Assembly: GCF_002920895.1 (NCBI RefSeq)
Contig: NZ_PQVG01000007.1
Location: forward strand, 25,146 to 89,145
Direction of reading: 5' to 3'
Length of the DNA: 64,000 nucleotides
Origin: Flavobacterium alvei
GTDB taxonomy: Bacteria > Bacteroidota > Bacteroidia > Flavobacteriales > Flavobacteriaceae
The notes under the pieces were generated by a model. That model was not told where the DNA came from, searched no databases, and saw only the letters and a program-made list of their open reading frames with translations. Each line of letters begins with the position of its first letter. Within the stretch, counting starts at the first letter, position 1. The position numbers were made by a program, and so were the translations under genes. Positions 37,141 through 47,132 of this stretch are shown piece by piece.

Positions 37141-38562
37141 TCAAAAAGCATTCTTCTCACCCTGGAAAATATTCATCACGGTCTTCCAAATAATTTTAAT
37201 ATCCAACAGAAAACTCCAGTTTTCTATATACCAGATATCGTGTTCAACCCTGCCTTCCATATCCGAAAGCTCTTTGGTTTCCCCTCGATAGCCGTTGACT
37301 TGTGCCCATCCAGTTATCCCAGGTTTTGCATAATGGCGCACCAAAAAATTATTGATTAATTCTGAATATTGTTCTGTATGCGACAACATATGAGGTCTTG
37401 GCCCTACTACTGACATATTTCCCAACAAGACATTGAAGAATTGAGGGAACTCATCCATACTGGTGCGTCTCAAAAAGGCACCTACTTTAGTAATTCGTGA
37501 ATCGCCCTTAGTCGCTTGTACAGAATTGGCCTCATCATTCACATACATGGTCCTGAATTTAAAACAAGGAAACGATTGATTGTCTCTACCAGAACGATCT
37601 TGCACAAAAAATACAGGCCCTTTAGAATTTAATTTAATTAATATAATTAAGATTGGAAACAACCAAGAAAACACCAATACAATAACCAGTAACGAAAAGC
37701 AAAAATCAAAAACTTGTTTGATGATGCGGTTAAAATTAATTTCCAAAGGCTCTTTGCGCAACATCAAAACAGGGATATTGCCATTGCCATAAAAAACAAC
37801 ATGAACTCTATTGGTCTTGGTATATTGCTGAAAATCGGGAACGTATCGAATCCTGACCATATAGCGCTCGCAAAGCGAAGTCATCTGGTCGATGATTTCA
37901 ATTTTGTCAATAGACAAAGCCACATACATCTCATCGACTGGATGGGAATCCAAATACTTTTCAACATCTGCAAACTGTCCCAAAACAGGTGCTTTCAACT
38001 CGGTTCCATCAGGTTCATCATCAAAAAAACCCAAAATCTTATACCCATAAGTAAGGTCTTTCGACAAAATTCTATTCATGCGCTCTCCTTTGGCATTAGC
38101 ACCAACAATAAGCACTCTTCGGAAATTATACCCTTGTTTCCGAACGTATTTCAACATTTTCATGAATAGAATCCGAAAACCAACCAATAAAACAAAAAAA
38201 GTAAAATAAAAATAAATCATTCGACCACGAGAGACTTCATCATAATTCAAGGTCGCTATAAACAAAGCTATTATTGCTGTATGAATCATTAGCAATCGAA
38301 TGGTTCTATAGAGTATCGATTCTATTCGTTCCGTTCGAACAATCCGAAACGAATCTTTATACAGCAAAAGCATAATCCAAAACACATTACACAATAAAGC
38401 CACAGCCTTATCGCCTTTTACAATAACTAAGTTATAATCTCCATATCGAAAGAAAAAAGAAAGAATTACAGCAACATTCAATAGCACTATGTCCCAAACT
38501 AGGAATCCAATCTTGTAATAACGCGAAAAATGATAATTAGAGAGAAATTTTAATATTGGCAT
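37141..38562 (-). CDS. Polyprenyl-phosphate sugar phosphotransferase (WcaJ/WbaP-like)
   Basis: A 473-residue polyisoprenyl-phosphate hexose-1-phosphate transferase. Four N-terminal helices and a CoA-binding-like domain precede the catalytic bacterial sugar transferase domain (about 275-470), with FVQDRSGRDNQSFPCFKFRT and VVGPRPHM intact. It loads a hexose-1-phosphate, often glucose or galactose, onto undecaprenyl phosphate. It is the initiating enzyme of the upstream block, distinct from the WecA-like enzyme at 11.5 kb. Confidence 0.94.
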   Translation of the reverse strand: MPILKFLSNYHFSRYYKIGFLVWDIVLLNVAVILSFFFRYGDYNLVIVKGDKAVALLCNVFWIMLLLYKDSFRIVRTERIESILYRTIRLLMIHTAIIALFIATLNYDEVSRGRMIYFYFTFFVLLVGFRILFMKMLKYVRKQGYNFRRVLIVGANAKGERMNRILSKDLTYGYKILGFFDDEPDGTELKAPVLGQFADVEKYLDSHPVDEMYVALSIDKIEIIDQMTSLCERYMVRIRYVPDFQQYTKTNRVHVVFYGNGNIPVLMLRKEPLEINFNRIIKQVFDFCFSLLVIVLVFSWLFPILIILIKLNSKGPVFFVQDRSGRDNQSFPCFKFRTMYVNDEANSVQATKGDSRITKVGAFLRRTSMDEFPQFFNVLLGNMSVVGPRPHMLSHTEQYSELINNFLVRHYAKPGITGWAQVNGYRGETKELSDMEGRVEHDIWYIENWSFLLDIKIIWKTVMNIFQGEKNAF

Positions 38563-38669
38563 AAAAAATTAAGATATATTACTAATAAACAAAGCGGTAT
38601 GCGAATCAAAAACCAAAAAACTAAGTTTCTTTTTCTATCTAAATTTAAACAAAAATATTTTTTTAACAG

Positions 38670-38854
38670 TTGGGTGTAATTATTTAAAAACGTCAGTTCG
38701 AGTGTTTTTTGTGTAGAGAAACGGAACAAAAAATGTATCGAGAACCGTTTTTAATACTAATTTTTCTGCTCTCGATACGATTTTGTTCCCGAAGCGTCGG
38801 GAAAAAATCACTCGAACTGACGAAAAATTATCATCAAAAACTAATTACACCCAA
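38670..38854. mobile_element. MITE-like palindromic element, copy A
   Basis: A 185-bp element bounded by TTGGGTGTAATTA and its inverse TAATTACACCCAA, with inner inverted pairs CAGTTCGAGTG/CACTCGAACTG and TATCGAGAAC/CTCGATACGA-type arms. It also contains the small palindrome TCCCGAAGCGTCGGGA. It has no ORF and fills the gap between the WecG-like gene and the glycosylphosphotransferase. The same element recurs at 51.98 kb. Confidence 0.75.
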
Positions 38855-38908
38855 TGGTTTTTTTTTAATACAATTATGATAATTGCAACTCAAAATTTCT
38901 TCCCGCTA

Positions 38909-39646
38909 TCACAACAGCATAGAAATTTTCTTTTTCAAAACGATTCCTACATACACGAAACCATAATACAAATAGCGTTTCCACATCCTTTTGGGTTCTT
39001 TGAGCAAACGAATAAACCATTCTAGTTTCAAATCTATCCAAAATGAACTAGGACGCTCAACGGTGCCGGCATAAAAATCGAAAACCGCACCAATAGAACA
39101 AATAATTTTAACATCCAAATACTCTTTATGAGAGTAAGCCCATTTTTCCTGTTTGGGAGCAGTCATCCCCACAAACAAAACATCGGGCTGAAAAGCATTA
39201 ACAGCTTCTACTTTTTTAGACATTTTATCGTGTGGAAATTCAGGTCGATAGGGCGGAGAATAGGTCCCTACTCGTATATTAGGATATTCAATACTCACAC
39301 GTTCCTTGATTTTCAACAAAGTACTTTCAGAAGAACCTAGATAAAAGCAACTTCCTCCTTTTTGATTGAGTTCCTTTAACAAATGAAGATGGATATCAGC
39401 TCCAGCTATTTTTTTAATTTTTTTATTATCTAACAATCGAATAGCCGCCACAACAGCCATTCCATCCGGCAATAAAACATCTGACCCTTGTAAGGCCGTT
39501 TTAAAGGCTGAATCCTTTTCGGCTATGCAAAAAGAATATTGGTTAATCGTATTGATTAGGGTTTTGTTATCAAAAGGCAAATCCTTTAAATGTCCGCTAA
39601 ATACGGAATAGTCTAATAAAGGAACTGAGGGTAATGTTTTATTCAT
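38909..39646 (-). CDS. WecG/TagA/CpsF-family glycosyltransferase (GT26)
   Basis: A 245-residue GT26 enzyme. FYLGSSESTLLKIKE and the strong signature FVGMTAPKQEKW are visible. WecG transfers ManNAcA and TagA transfers ManNAc to a lipid-linked GlcNAc-type acceptor, usually as the second sugar. Here it may add the second sugar to the hexose loaded by the neighbouring phosphotransferase. The donor is not determined. Confidence 0.92.
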   Translation of the reverse strand: MNKTLPSVPLLDYSVFSGHLKDLPFDNKTLINTINQYSFCIAEKDSAFKTALQGSDVLLPDGMAVVAAIRLLDNKKIKKIAGADIHLHLLKELNQKGGSCFYLGSSESTLLKIKERVSIEYPNIRVGTYSPPYRPEFPHDKMSKKVEAVNAFQPDVLFVGMTAPKQEKWAYSHKEYLDVKIICSIGAVFDFYAGTVERPSSFWIDLKLEWFIRLLKEPKRMWKRYLYYGFVYVGIVLKKKISMLL

Positions 39647-39725
39647 TCGTTACTATATGGGGCAAATTAATGTCATAAAAATATAAAATAAATTTAATTT
39701 TTATGATTAATAAAATTCGAACTAA

Positions 39726-40883
39726 TTATTTTTTTAAAACTTTATTATAAATAACCTCAAAATAATCCATCTGCAATTCAGGAGAATAATGAGATTGGTA
39801 ACTTTTAAAGGCATTTTGCCTCATTTGTTTTTTTTCGGTTTCAGAAAGAGAATTGAATTTAAGAACTACTTCTTTCAAATTTTTCTCATTTCCTGCTTCA
39901 AAATGATACCCATTGTAACCATCAATAATCAAAGATTGAGGAGCTCCAATTTTTGAAGCCAAAACAGGAGTTCCGATAGAAAAAGCTTCAATATTAACCA
40001 ACCCAAAAGTTTCATAACATATTGAGGGGGAAATTAAAGCTTGACTTTTACACAATTCTAACTGAACTGCTTTATAATCTAAACTACCTAAATAACAGAT
40101 ATTACTAAATTCTTTTACTGCCTGAACAACACTATTTTTTAATGGACCATCTCCCGCAATTTTTAATACAAACGGCAATTCTTTGAAAGCATTTAATAAT
40201 ATTGCAATTCCTTTTTCTTCGGACAAACGACCTATGAATAAAAAATAATTTTCTTTTTCTATGCAAGATTCAGTTTCTACAGCAACACTAAAATTGGGTT
40301 TAACTGTAAATTGCCCTTTTGCCACACCAAAATTAGATTCTTGAAAAAGTTGCACTGCAAAAGGGGTCAAACACACATAGGAATCAATTTTCTTCCAAGT
40401 CCCTATTTTTTTATGTAACCAAACAACAAAAGCCAACCAAAAGGTTTGAATTGATGAAGTACGGTAAACTTTGTTGCAAACTGCTTTCCAAGGAAATGAC
40501 TGTTTCAAACTATCTGTAAACAATTTGCCATTGTGTAATAAAATACCCGAAGGACACAACAGACGATAATTATGAACCGTATGTACTACCGGAATTCCTA
40601 AAGAGCTAATTACTCTAAAAACTAAAGGTCCTAAAGCAAAATGCCAATTGTGAATATGAACCACATCAGGCTTAAATTCTTGAATAGCAACTTTTACTTT
40701 ATGGGCTGCTCTTCTATTCCAAATAGAAAACAGAAATTGCAAAGCCCCTTTCAAACCCCCTACATTTTGAAAAAACAAAACTTTTACTTCATGCCTTTCT
40801 TTTAGCAAAGCAATTTCCTGTTCGACTACGGTATCTTCTCCACCACGCAATTGATAATAGCTATGAATGATAAGAATTTTCAT
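39726..40883 (-). CDS. GT4-family glycosyltransferase
   Basis: A 385-residue GT-B enzyme. The N-terminus has a Gly-rich acceptor loop (SYYQLRGGEDTVVEQE) and VVHTVHNYRLLCP; the C-terminal half has FLFIGRLSEEKG and the E-x7-E donor motif (YETFGLVNIEAF). Retaining transferases of this type build capsule repeat units. The 167-base gap upstream shows no clear gene. Donor and linkage unknown. Confidence 0.91.
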   Translation of the reverse strand: MKILIIHSYYQLRGGEDTVVEQEIALLKERHEVKVLFFQNVGGLKGALQFLFSIWNRRAAHKVKVAIQEFKPDVVHIHNWHFALGPLVFRVISSLGIPVVHTVHNYRLLCPSGILLHNGKLFTDSLKQSFPWKAVCNKVYRTSSIQTFWLAFVVWLHKKIGTWKKIDSYVCLTPFAVQLFQESNFGVAKGQFTVKPNFSVAVETESCIEKENYFLFIGRLSEEKGIAILLNAFKELPFVLKIAGDGPLKNSVVQAVKEFSNICYLGSLDYKAVQLELCKSQALISPSICYETFGLVNIEAFSIGTPVLASKIGAPQSLIIDGYNGYHFEAGNEKNLKEVVLKFNSLSETEKKQMRQNAFKSYQSHYSPELQMDYFEVIYNKVLKK

Positions 40884-41050
40884 TTTTGAAGCTGTTTAAG
40901 AACAAGGAAAAAGTTAATCATAAATCGATTTTAAATGTCATTAAAATATATAAGTCTACTGGAAATATTGAAATTTATAAACGAATAAAATTTCAAGTCA
41001 AACGCAGTCTATACCCACTACTGGTCTCGATTACACTCGACTTACAGTCA

Positions 41051-42190
41051 TTAAAATTGATTAATTAGAGTATTAAACATTGTATCAAATTCAATTGGCA
41101 TTTTGCTTACCCTTAATTGCTCAATTTTATTTTCTAATACACTCGAATTATTCAAAGCTATCTCAAGTTTTTCAACCAAATCCATTTCATTAGTAGGGTC
41201 AAATAGCAAACCGTTTTCATTATTTATTAAGCTTGAAGCTCCTGCTAAAGAGGAACACAATACGAAACACCCCCCTATCAATGCTTCATTTACTACAGCT
41301 CCAAATCGTTCACTGGTACTTGGTAAAACAAAAATATTAGAAAAAGTGTACCAATTGTATAAAGATTCATTCTCCTGCTTACCAATAAAAATTACTTTAT
41401 CTAGTAATGATAGTGATCTTGCTTGCTCTTCTAATTCAACCCTCAAAGGTCCATCTCCAACAATTATCAAACAAAAGTCATTTTGATTAATTTTAGAAAC
41501 ACAAGTCATCAAAAAATCTAAATTTTTCACTTCAACCAATCGTCCTACATACAAAATAATTTTTTTACCCAATAAATTATATCTCCCTATATTGTTATTA
41601 GCTAAATTAATGGACTGTTCTAAATTTTCTTTGTAAACCACTTCATTATGAATAATTGGTAAAATTAATATCTTAGGCTTTTTAGAAACATTCATTTTAT
41701 ACCAATTAGCCACTTCCTCATTCGTGAAAATAATTCCATCAATATATTTAGCAATAACTTTAGTTATATAAGAACGGATTCCTTTTCTTTCTTTTGAATT
41801 AGCTATACTATCATCACAAAGCGTATAAACTTTCGTTTTTTTTCTAAAAAAAGAAACATACAAAACAGTTAAACAAGTAATGGGACTGTATTCACTACAT
41901 AAAATAACATCTGGATTCGTGGATTTTATTTTCCCAATACTATTAAACCGGAAAGAACGACCAAAAAACTCAAATCCTTTGTCTAAATAATTACATTGAA
42001 AGCTACATCTATTTCTTAAAGCCTTCTGATCAAAATCCTGCTCTATTGGATTAGGCAAACTAAAATAAAAAAAGGCATTAAAATACTTATCAATTGCATT
42101 AAAAAAGTCAACTCTGTAAGGAGCTAAAGCGGGATGAAATACTAATATATTTTTTTTTGCAGAATTGCTTAATGTCGATTTCTTGTCCAT
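41051..42190 (-). CDS. GT4-family glycosyltransferase
   Basis: A 379-residue GT-B enzyme. ILYVGRLVEVKNLDFLM and TSERFGAVVNEALIGG (E-x7-E) are in the donor-binding half. The N-terminus (VFHPALAPYRVDFFNAI) resembles CapM-like transferases. Its 5' end overlaps the acyltransferase gene by 22 bases, so the two are translationally linked. Confidence 0.9.
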   Translation of the reverse strand: MDKKSTLSNSAKKNILVFHPALAPYRVDFFNAIDKYFNAFFYFSLPNPIEQDFDQKALRNRCSFQCNYLDKGFEFFGRSFRFNSIGKIKSTNPDVILCSEYSPITCLTVLYVSFFRKKTKVYTLCDDSIANSKERKGIRSYITKVIAKYIDGIIFTNEEVANWYKMNVSKKPKILILPIIHNEVVYKENLEQSINLANNNIGRYNLLGKKIILYVGRLVEVKNLDFLMTCVSKINQNDFCLIIVGDGPLRVELEEQARSLSLLDKVIFIGKQENESLYNWYTFSNIFVLPSTSERFGAVVNEALIGGCFVLCSSLAGASSLINNENGLLFDPTNEMDLVEKLEIALNNSSVLENKIEQLRVSKMPIEFDTMFNTLINQF

Positions 42191-42843
42191 TCAATTGATG
42201 ATTTAATTTTTTTTGCTGGTAATCCTACATAAATACTATTCGGATCATTTAGTGATCCAACAACTATTGATCCAGTACCGATAATTGAATTATCTGCTAT
42301 TGTTGACCCCTTTAACACTTTCACATCAGCCGCTAACCAAACATGATTACCAATACTTACATTTTGCGCTATATTAATTCTATTTTGGGATTGAAGTTCA
42401 AAAATACCATGGCTATCTCCATTCCTAATTTCAATATCGTAAGAAAACATACAGTCTTTTCCAATGCTGATTTTCTTACCTTCTGTAGATGCAAAATGTC
42501 CTCCTTCAACGGTAGTATTGGCCCCAATATATACCGAACTATTATCATCTTCTAACCAAATTTCTAGATCAACAAGAATACAATGTTTATCTATATTCAC
42601 TACACAATTATTACCCGAAATATGAATCAAACAATTCTTTAGACGGTTTTCTACATCAATAATAACCGTATTATTGACTCCTGAAATATTAATTTTTGTA
42701 TTTTTTAAAAAAGAAGAGCTATACCTGATTTTATTATTTTTTCTTCCATTAATTAAAAAGAAGGAATTAATACTATATAACCAAGAAAGCCAAAACAAAA
42801 GCCTCGGTGATTTTTTTAAATACGTAATCAAAAGATTTTTCAT
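42169..42843 (-). CDS. Hexapeptide-repeat (left-handed beta-helix) acyltransferase
   Basis: A 224-residue protein. The C-terminal part has hexapeptide repeats (IAQNVSIGNHVWLAADVKVL, IADNSIIGTGSIVVG) as in sugar O-acetyltransferases and maltose/galactoside acetyltransferases; the N-terminal ~45 residues are Arg/Lys-rich. It probably adds an acetyl group to a sugar of the glycan. It overlaps both neighbours (22 and 4 bases). Confidence 0.85.
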   Translation of the reverse strand: MKNLLITYLKKSPRLLFWLSWLYSINSFFLINGRKNNKIRYSSSFLKNTKINISGVNNTVIIDVENRLKNCLIHISGNNCVVNIDKHCILVDLEIWLEDDNSSVYIGANTTVEGGHFASTEGKKISIGKDCMFSYDIEIRNGDSHGIFELQSQNRINIAQNVSIGNHVWLAADVKVLKGSTIADNSIIGTGSIVVGSLNDPNSIYVGLPAKKIKSSIEWTRNRH

Positions 42844-43706
42844 TTTTTTAAATAAGAATAGCTATTTGGGAACAAAGTTTTAAGCCAAAGTTTCACAAAA
42901 GCCAAAAAATAATGTTTTGGAAAATGTCTTTTTATATAAAATAAATACTCATTATATCCTAAGCCTAATGGACTCTTAAGATAAGCTATTCGTTGTTTCA
43001 ATGTTTTTGCTTTACTAATATTACCTCCATGATCATCTTCACAAAAACCACCTACACCAGGCGTTAAGTAAACTGGAAAATGGGCTTTAAATGCTCTTAG
43101 TGAATAATCATAATCAGCAATTCCATGAGTAAACTTTTGATCAAAAAAACCAATTTCATTCACAACATCTTGGGATACATACAATATATTTGCGTTTAAT
43201 AAATGACAGGCTTGTGGATTATCCGTTGGCAATACTAATTCAAAATCGGGTTTATCTATCCCAGCGTTAAGTATATTCCCTCCATAAGAAATGGTTTTTG
43301 AAATTTTATCAATGGTTGAAACGGAATACATTCCTCCTTTATGGAAGTTATCCAAACAATACTGATGTGTCTCCAATATAAGAGAAAAAAAATGAGTTTG
43401 GAGAATCACATCATCGTTCAATAACAAATATGCTTCGTATTCACCAGTAACTACAGCTTCGTTAAAGGCAAGTTTCATTCCACCCGCCCAAAATAAATTA
43501 CCGCTTCCTATAACAATTGTGACATTAGGAAACTGTTTTGCTACCAATTGTGCTGTACCATCAGTAGAACCATCATCTACTAAAAATATTTTAAAAGTAT
43601 AATTTTGAGGCAAAGTAGCTTCATAAAAACTCGATAAACATTCTAAGGTTTTGTCCTTACGATTGTGACAAGTAAGCAAAACTGCTATTGAATTACTATT
43701 TTCCAT
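42840..43706 (-). CDS. GT2-family glycosyltransferase
   Basis: A 288-residue GT-A enzyme. VLLTCHNRKDKTLECLSSF, LVDDGSTDGT and the LLLNDDVIL metal site are visible, and FCEDDHGG fits the catalytic base region. It resembles the GT2 group of rhamnosyl and N-acetylhexosaminyl transferases. It overlaps the upstream gene by 11 bases and the downstream one by 4, indicating an operon. Confidence 0.9.
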   Translation of the reverse strand: MENSNSIAVLLTCHNRKDKTLECLSSFYEATLPQNYTFKIFLVDDGSTDGTAQLVAKQFPNVTIVIGSGNLFWAGGMKLAFNEAVVTGEYEAYLLLNDDVILQTHFFSLILETHQYCLDNFHKGGMYSVSTIDKISKTISYGGNILNAGIDKPDFELVLPTDNPQACHLLNANILYVSQDVVNEIGFFDQKFTHGIADYDYSLRAFKAHFPVYLTPGVGGFCEDDHGGNISKAKTLKQRIAYLKSPLGLGYNEYLFYIKRHFPKHYFLAFVKLWLKTLFPNSYSYLKK

Positions 43707-44997
43707 TCAAACTTGTAGTATTAGATGGAATTTTATAGGAAATAAATGAGTGTTTTTTATTATTCCTTTTAAATATACCATTCATCCAAATTTTAAAATC
43801 TTGATCCGACATTTTTCTAAATTGCTTAGAATAACAAATCCCTACTACAATCCATATAAATAAATTCATAATATCAAATCGATTAAAATCTTCAATCCAA
43901 GAAGTTAGCCATCGAAAGGAAACATAAATCCCCAATATTTTCAAGAAATAACTATTTGAATAAACTATTGCAAGCCTAGCAGCTTTAAAAAAAATAAAAA
44001 AATACAGTATTACTCCAACAATACCAGTCCAAGTAAATACATTTAGAATACCCACTTCATTGTCATATCGCTCATATCTAAAAGTCCGAAGTTCTTCAGC
44101 TGCACCGGCTCCGAAAGAAGCAGAGTCATTACCACGAGCAAGAGTTCGACCAAATAAAACATAATCGTTTTTTATTGCCGATAAAATAACCTCTTGAAAT
44201 AAAAAAGTACGACTATCCCCCAATAAATCTTCCTCCATACCTTGTGAATTTACACGTACAGTGTTGGATTTAGTTGAAATATACTCATCCATTTTAAAAA
44301 TATTAAATATTCCAGTAGCAGCTAAAAAAAGAAGTACAAAGGGTAAAATAAAAACAAATAATTGAATTTTAGCAAGCAGTTTAGGCACTAACATTTTTCT
44401 AAAATAAAACAAAAAAGAAAAAAGTATGGGTACACTAAATTTAATAACATTTGTTCTAGCTTCTACACTTGCTATAATAACAAATAAAGAAACACTTACT
44501 ATAATTAGCTTCCATTTTGAATTTATTATTGGCAAAAAAAGGGCCAAAAAACTAATTGGTATCAAATAAAACCCATATGCATCTATATCTACAACTAGGA
44601 TAAATAAAATAAATAATGGAAAAGCGATTTGCAACCATTTTCTAAAAACAAGTTGCACTAAAATTGGATTTGTAAATGTATAAACCGAATATACCATGAG
44701 CAATGCAAATCCTCCATTAATTAAATTTTTAAAATCCCAATAAAATTCTGCCACAAAAACACCTCTAATGAAACAAATAATTACCCAAAATAAATATATT
44801 TTTAAAGCCCACAGATTATCCTTATTCGATTTATCATACCAATATTTATTTTGAAATAAAAAAGTTAGCATTATTGTCAAAAACAAAGTCCAATCTGTGA
44901 ATGTATTTCCAATAGGAAAAGAAGACCACTGCGTTATTGAAGTCATGGTCAAAAAGACAAACAAAAAAGGTAAAATATTCTTTTTTAATGAATTCAT
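43696..44997 (-). CDS. O-antigen polymerase/ligase-like membrane protein (Wzy/WaaL type)
   Basis: A 433-residue polytopic protein with about ten to twelve helices and a large extracytoplasmic loop (about residues 240-310) before the last helices, as in Wzy and WaaL. The sequence does not separate polymerase from ligase. As it is the only such protein in this block, a repeat-unit polymerase for the second glycan is most likely. Confidence 0.75.
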   Translation of the reverse strand: MNSLKKNILPFLFVFLTMTSITQWSSFPIGNTFTDWTLFLTIMLTFLFQNKYWYDKSNKDNLWALKIYLFWVIICFIRGVFVAEFYWDFKNLINGGFALLMVYSVYTFTNPILVQLVFRKWLQIAFPLFILFILVVDIDAYGFYLIPISFLALFLPIINSKWKLIIVSVSLFVIIASVEARTNVIKFSVPILFSFLFYFRKMLVPKLLAKIQLFVFILPFVLLFLAATGIFNIFKMDEYISTKSNTVRVNSQGMEEDLLGDSRTFLFQEVILSAIKNDYVLFGRTLARGNDSASFGAGAAEELRTFRYERYDNEVGILNVFTWTGIVGVILYFFIFFKAARLAIVYSNSYFLKILGIYVSFRWLTSWIEDFNRFDIMNLFIWIVVGICYSKQFRKMSDQDFKIWMNGIFKRNNKKHSFISYKIPSNTTSLNGK

Positions 44998-45079
44998 TAA
45001 ATGTTATTTTTATTCAAATCTTGGATTTATCGAAAACATATTAAATCCTCCAATTGTATATTTTCAAGTTATTTTATTA

Positions 45080-46285
45080 TCAACATTGTAAAATTAGGTT
45101 ATAATAATCCTGGTATTGTTCAACTACTTTTTTTGCAGAAAAACGATTTACCGTGTTTTTATATCCATTTATAACCACTTCAGAATATAGTGAAGAATCC
45201 GCCAATAATTGTAAAGCTTTGTTGCTAATTTCTTGGTAATTTTTCACATTTACCAAGAGTAACTCATTATCAATTACCCAAGGAACAGCTCCTGAAGTAG
45301 CTCCGCCAATAACAGGAACACCATTAGCCATTGCTTCAATCAAAACCACCCCAAAAGACTCTTCTAAAGCTGGATGTAACAACAAATGAGAATCTTTAAG
45401 AAAATTCAGCAATACATCATTAGGAACTACACCATGAAAAAAAACATTCTTTATATTTATTTTTTGGGCATCATCAAATGCCAATCCAGTTGGCTCTGAA
45501 CCAAACCCAAAAAGATGTAATTCTGCATTTGGAATTACTTCAACTATTTTCTTAAAAGCCTGCAAACCATTTATCCCATTTTTACGCATATCCCATCCAT
45601 TATTTATCATAATAAGCCTCGGATTTGAAATGGTAGCAATTTTCACTTGTAAAGCCTTTTCTATATCAGAAAAATCCATGTGAATTACTACAGGATTAGG
45701 TATTATTTTCACCCGCTCACAACTGCTTTTAACATAAGATAACATATAGGGAGAAACAGTTGAGGCGTACTTAATTCTTTTTAAATTAATTTGAGCCATT
45801 AGCAATCTCCCCAAACCAAATAAAAAACTAAAGCATTTACGAACTTTAAAAGCATTGTCGTGAACTGTTACCAGATAAGGAAAACCTGCTTTTATAGCTG
45901 CCGCTGCAAACTCATAAGACCAATGTGCATGTACAAAATCAGGTTTTATTAATTGAATTTGCTTGGTTAATTGTTTTATTTCATAAGCATATAAATCAAC
46001 TATCCGGCCAATTTTATTCCCATTCACTCGCATTGATCTCGGTCTAGATGGAACAACAATCCATGTGAAATCACCATTTGTAAACTTCTTAGTGCTGTAA
46101 TCATTACCTATTGCTACTGAGGTAGTAATAGCAGTTACTTTATGGTTATTACTCAGCAACTCTGATATAATTGTACCTATAAAAGGAGCACCTGAAAAAC
46201 CATAGGGTAAATCCTTCTCTTTATAATTTGACAAAAATTTTGCAATAAAAGATTTATCCGATGGTGAAACAATAACAATATGCAT
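45080..46285 (-). CDS. GT4-family glycosyltransferase
   Basis: A 401-residue GT-B enzyme. LLHPALEESFGVVLIEAMAN contains the donor-binding E-x7-E, and HAHWSYEFAAAAIKAG is typical of the N-terminal domain. The 82-base gap to the polymerase gene is AT-rich without a clear terminator, so both may be in one operon. Substrate unknown. Confidence 0.9.
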   Translation of the reverse strand: MHIVIVSPSDKSFIAKFLSNYKEKDLPYGFSGAPFIGTIISELLSNNHKVTAITTSVAIGNDYSTKKFTNGDFTWIVVPSRPRSMRVNGNKIGRIVDLYAYEIKQLTKQIQLIKPDFVHAHWSYEFAAAAIKAGFPYLVTVHDNAFKVRKCFSFLFGLGRLLMAQINLKRIKYASTVSPYMLSYVKSSCERVKIIPNPVVIHMDFSDIEKALQVKIATISNPRLIMINNGWDMRKNGINGLQAFKKIVEVIPNAELHLFGFGSEPTGLAFDDAQKINIKNVFFHGVVPNDVLLNFLKDSHLLLHPALEESFGVVLIEAMANGVPVIGGATSGAVPWVIDNELLLVNVKNYQEISNKALQLLADSSLYSEVVINGYKNTVNRFSAKKVVEQYQDYYNLILQC

Positions 46286-46356
46286 TTTTATTAAATTTAT
46301 TTCACTATATATAACTTCGTTAGCAGTTTTAAGGTCTATCTATTCCCTCTTTCAAT

Positions 46357-46923
46357 TTAAAATAATTTAACCCCTTTTTCCATCGCTGGTACTCCAACTA
46401 AAACGGTGTTAATTACGTTACAACTTTTATTCACAACTGCATTAGCACCAATTGTACAACCATTAGCAATAAAAATACCTCCAAAGAGTTTTGCTCCGGG
46501 GCCAATATAAACATTATCACCAATTTGTGGAACAAGTTCAGGTGAACCCGGATTTGCTCCTATATTTACACAAGCATTAATAGTGCAATTTGCTCCAATG
46601 ACACAACCTCCATTAACAACAATAGTACCTCTATGAGCTATTCTTAACCCTGGTCCAAAACAGTTTGGATTAATTGTAAAACCTAATTTACAAGACAACC
46701 TTTTAAATCTAGTAGCAGCAATAAATTTCCTCACTTTCCAAAAAAAAGAACTATTCTTTGAATTATATAAATATTCACATTTTCGAAGAGCTCTTTGAAA
46801 TTTATATATTTCAAAATCAATTTCAAAAGGATTTAAGAACATTAAGAAAGTATTTTTTGTAATCCCTAAAGCTTTTCTATCTTCCTGCAAGTAATAGTTG
46901 TATTTTTCTATTGAGTCTATCAT
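46357..46923 (-). CDS. Serine O-acetyltransferase-like (CysE-type) sugar acetyltransferase
   Basis: A 188-residue left-handed beta-helix protein. GLRIAHRGTIVVNGGCVIG, NACVNIGANPGS and IGDNVYIGPGAKLFGG match the CysE-like fold, including the catalytic His. It lacks the longer N-terminal domain of true serine acetyltransferase. In polysaccharide clusters such proteins acetylate sugars. The 209-base gap upstream (46924-47132) shows nothing I can name. Confidence 0.85.
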   Translation of the reverse strand: MIDSIEKYNYYLQEDRKALGITKNTFLMFLNPFEIDFEIYKFQRALRKCEYLYNSKNSSFFWKVRKFIAATRFKRLSCKLGFTINPNCFGPGLRIAHRGTIVVNGGCVIGANCTINACVNIGANPGSPELVPQIGDNVYIGPGAKLFGGIFIANGCTIGANAVVNKSCNVINTVLVGVPAMEKGVKLF

Positions 46924-47132
46924 AACTAATTTGTTATTTTATTAAAAGTTACCATTAGTATTAACTAAAATAAAACCGTCAAAATATGCTTTTCAAATTC
47001 AAAAATCGATTGAATAAATTTAATACCATTTGACAATAAAGCAGGCTAATAAAAATTGATCTTTTATAGATATTAATAAATTGGAAGAAATCATTCGCAA
47101 AATATTATAAAATACAATTAAATTAATTTACT

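Noticed and set aside
40886..41068. 60-codon plus-strand frame between two GT4 genes
   Set aside because: It overlaps the 3' end of a good gene, is opposite to the operon and resembles no family. Probably chance in AT-rich DNA.
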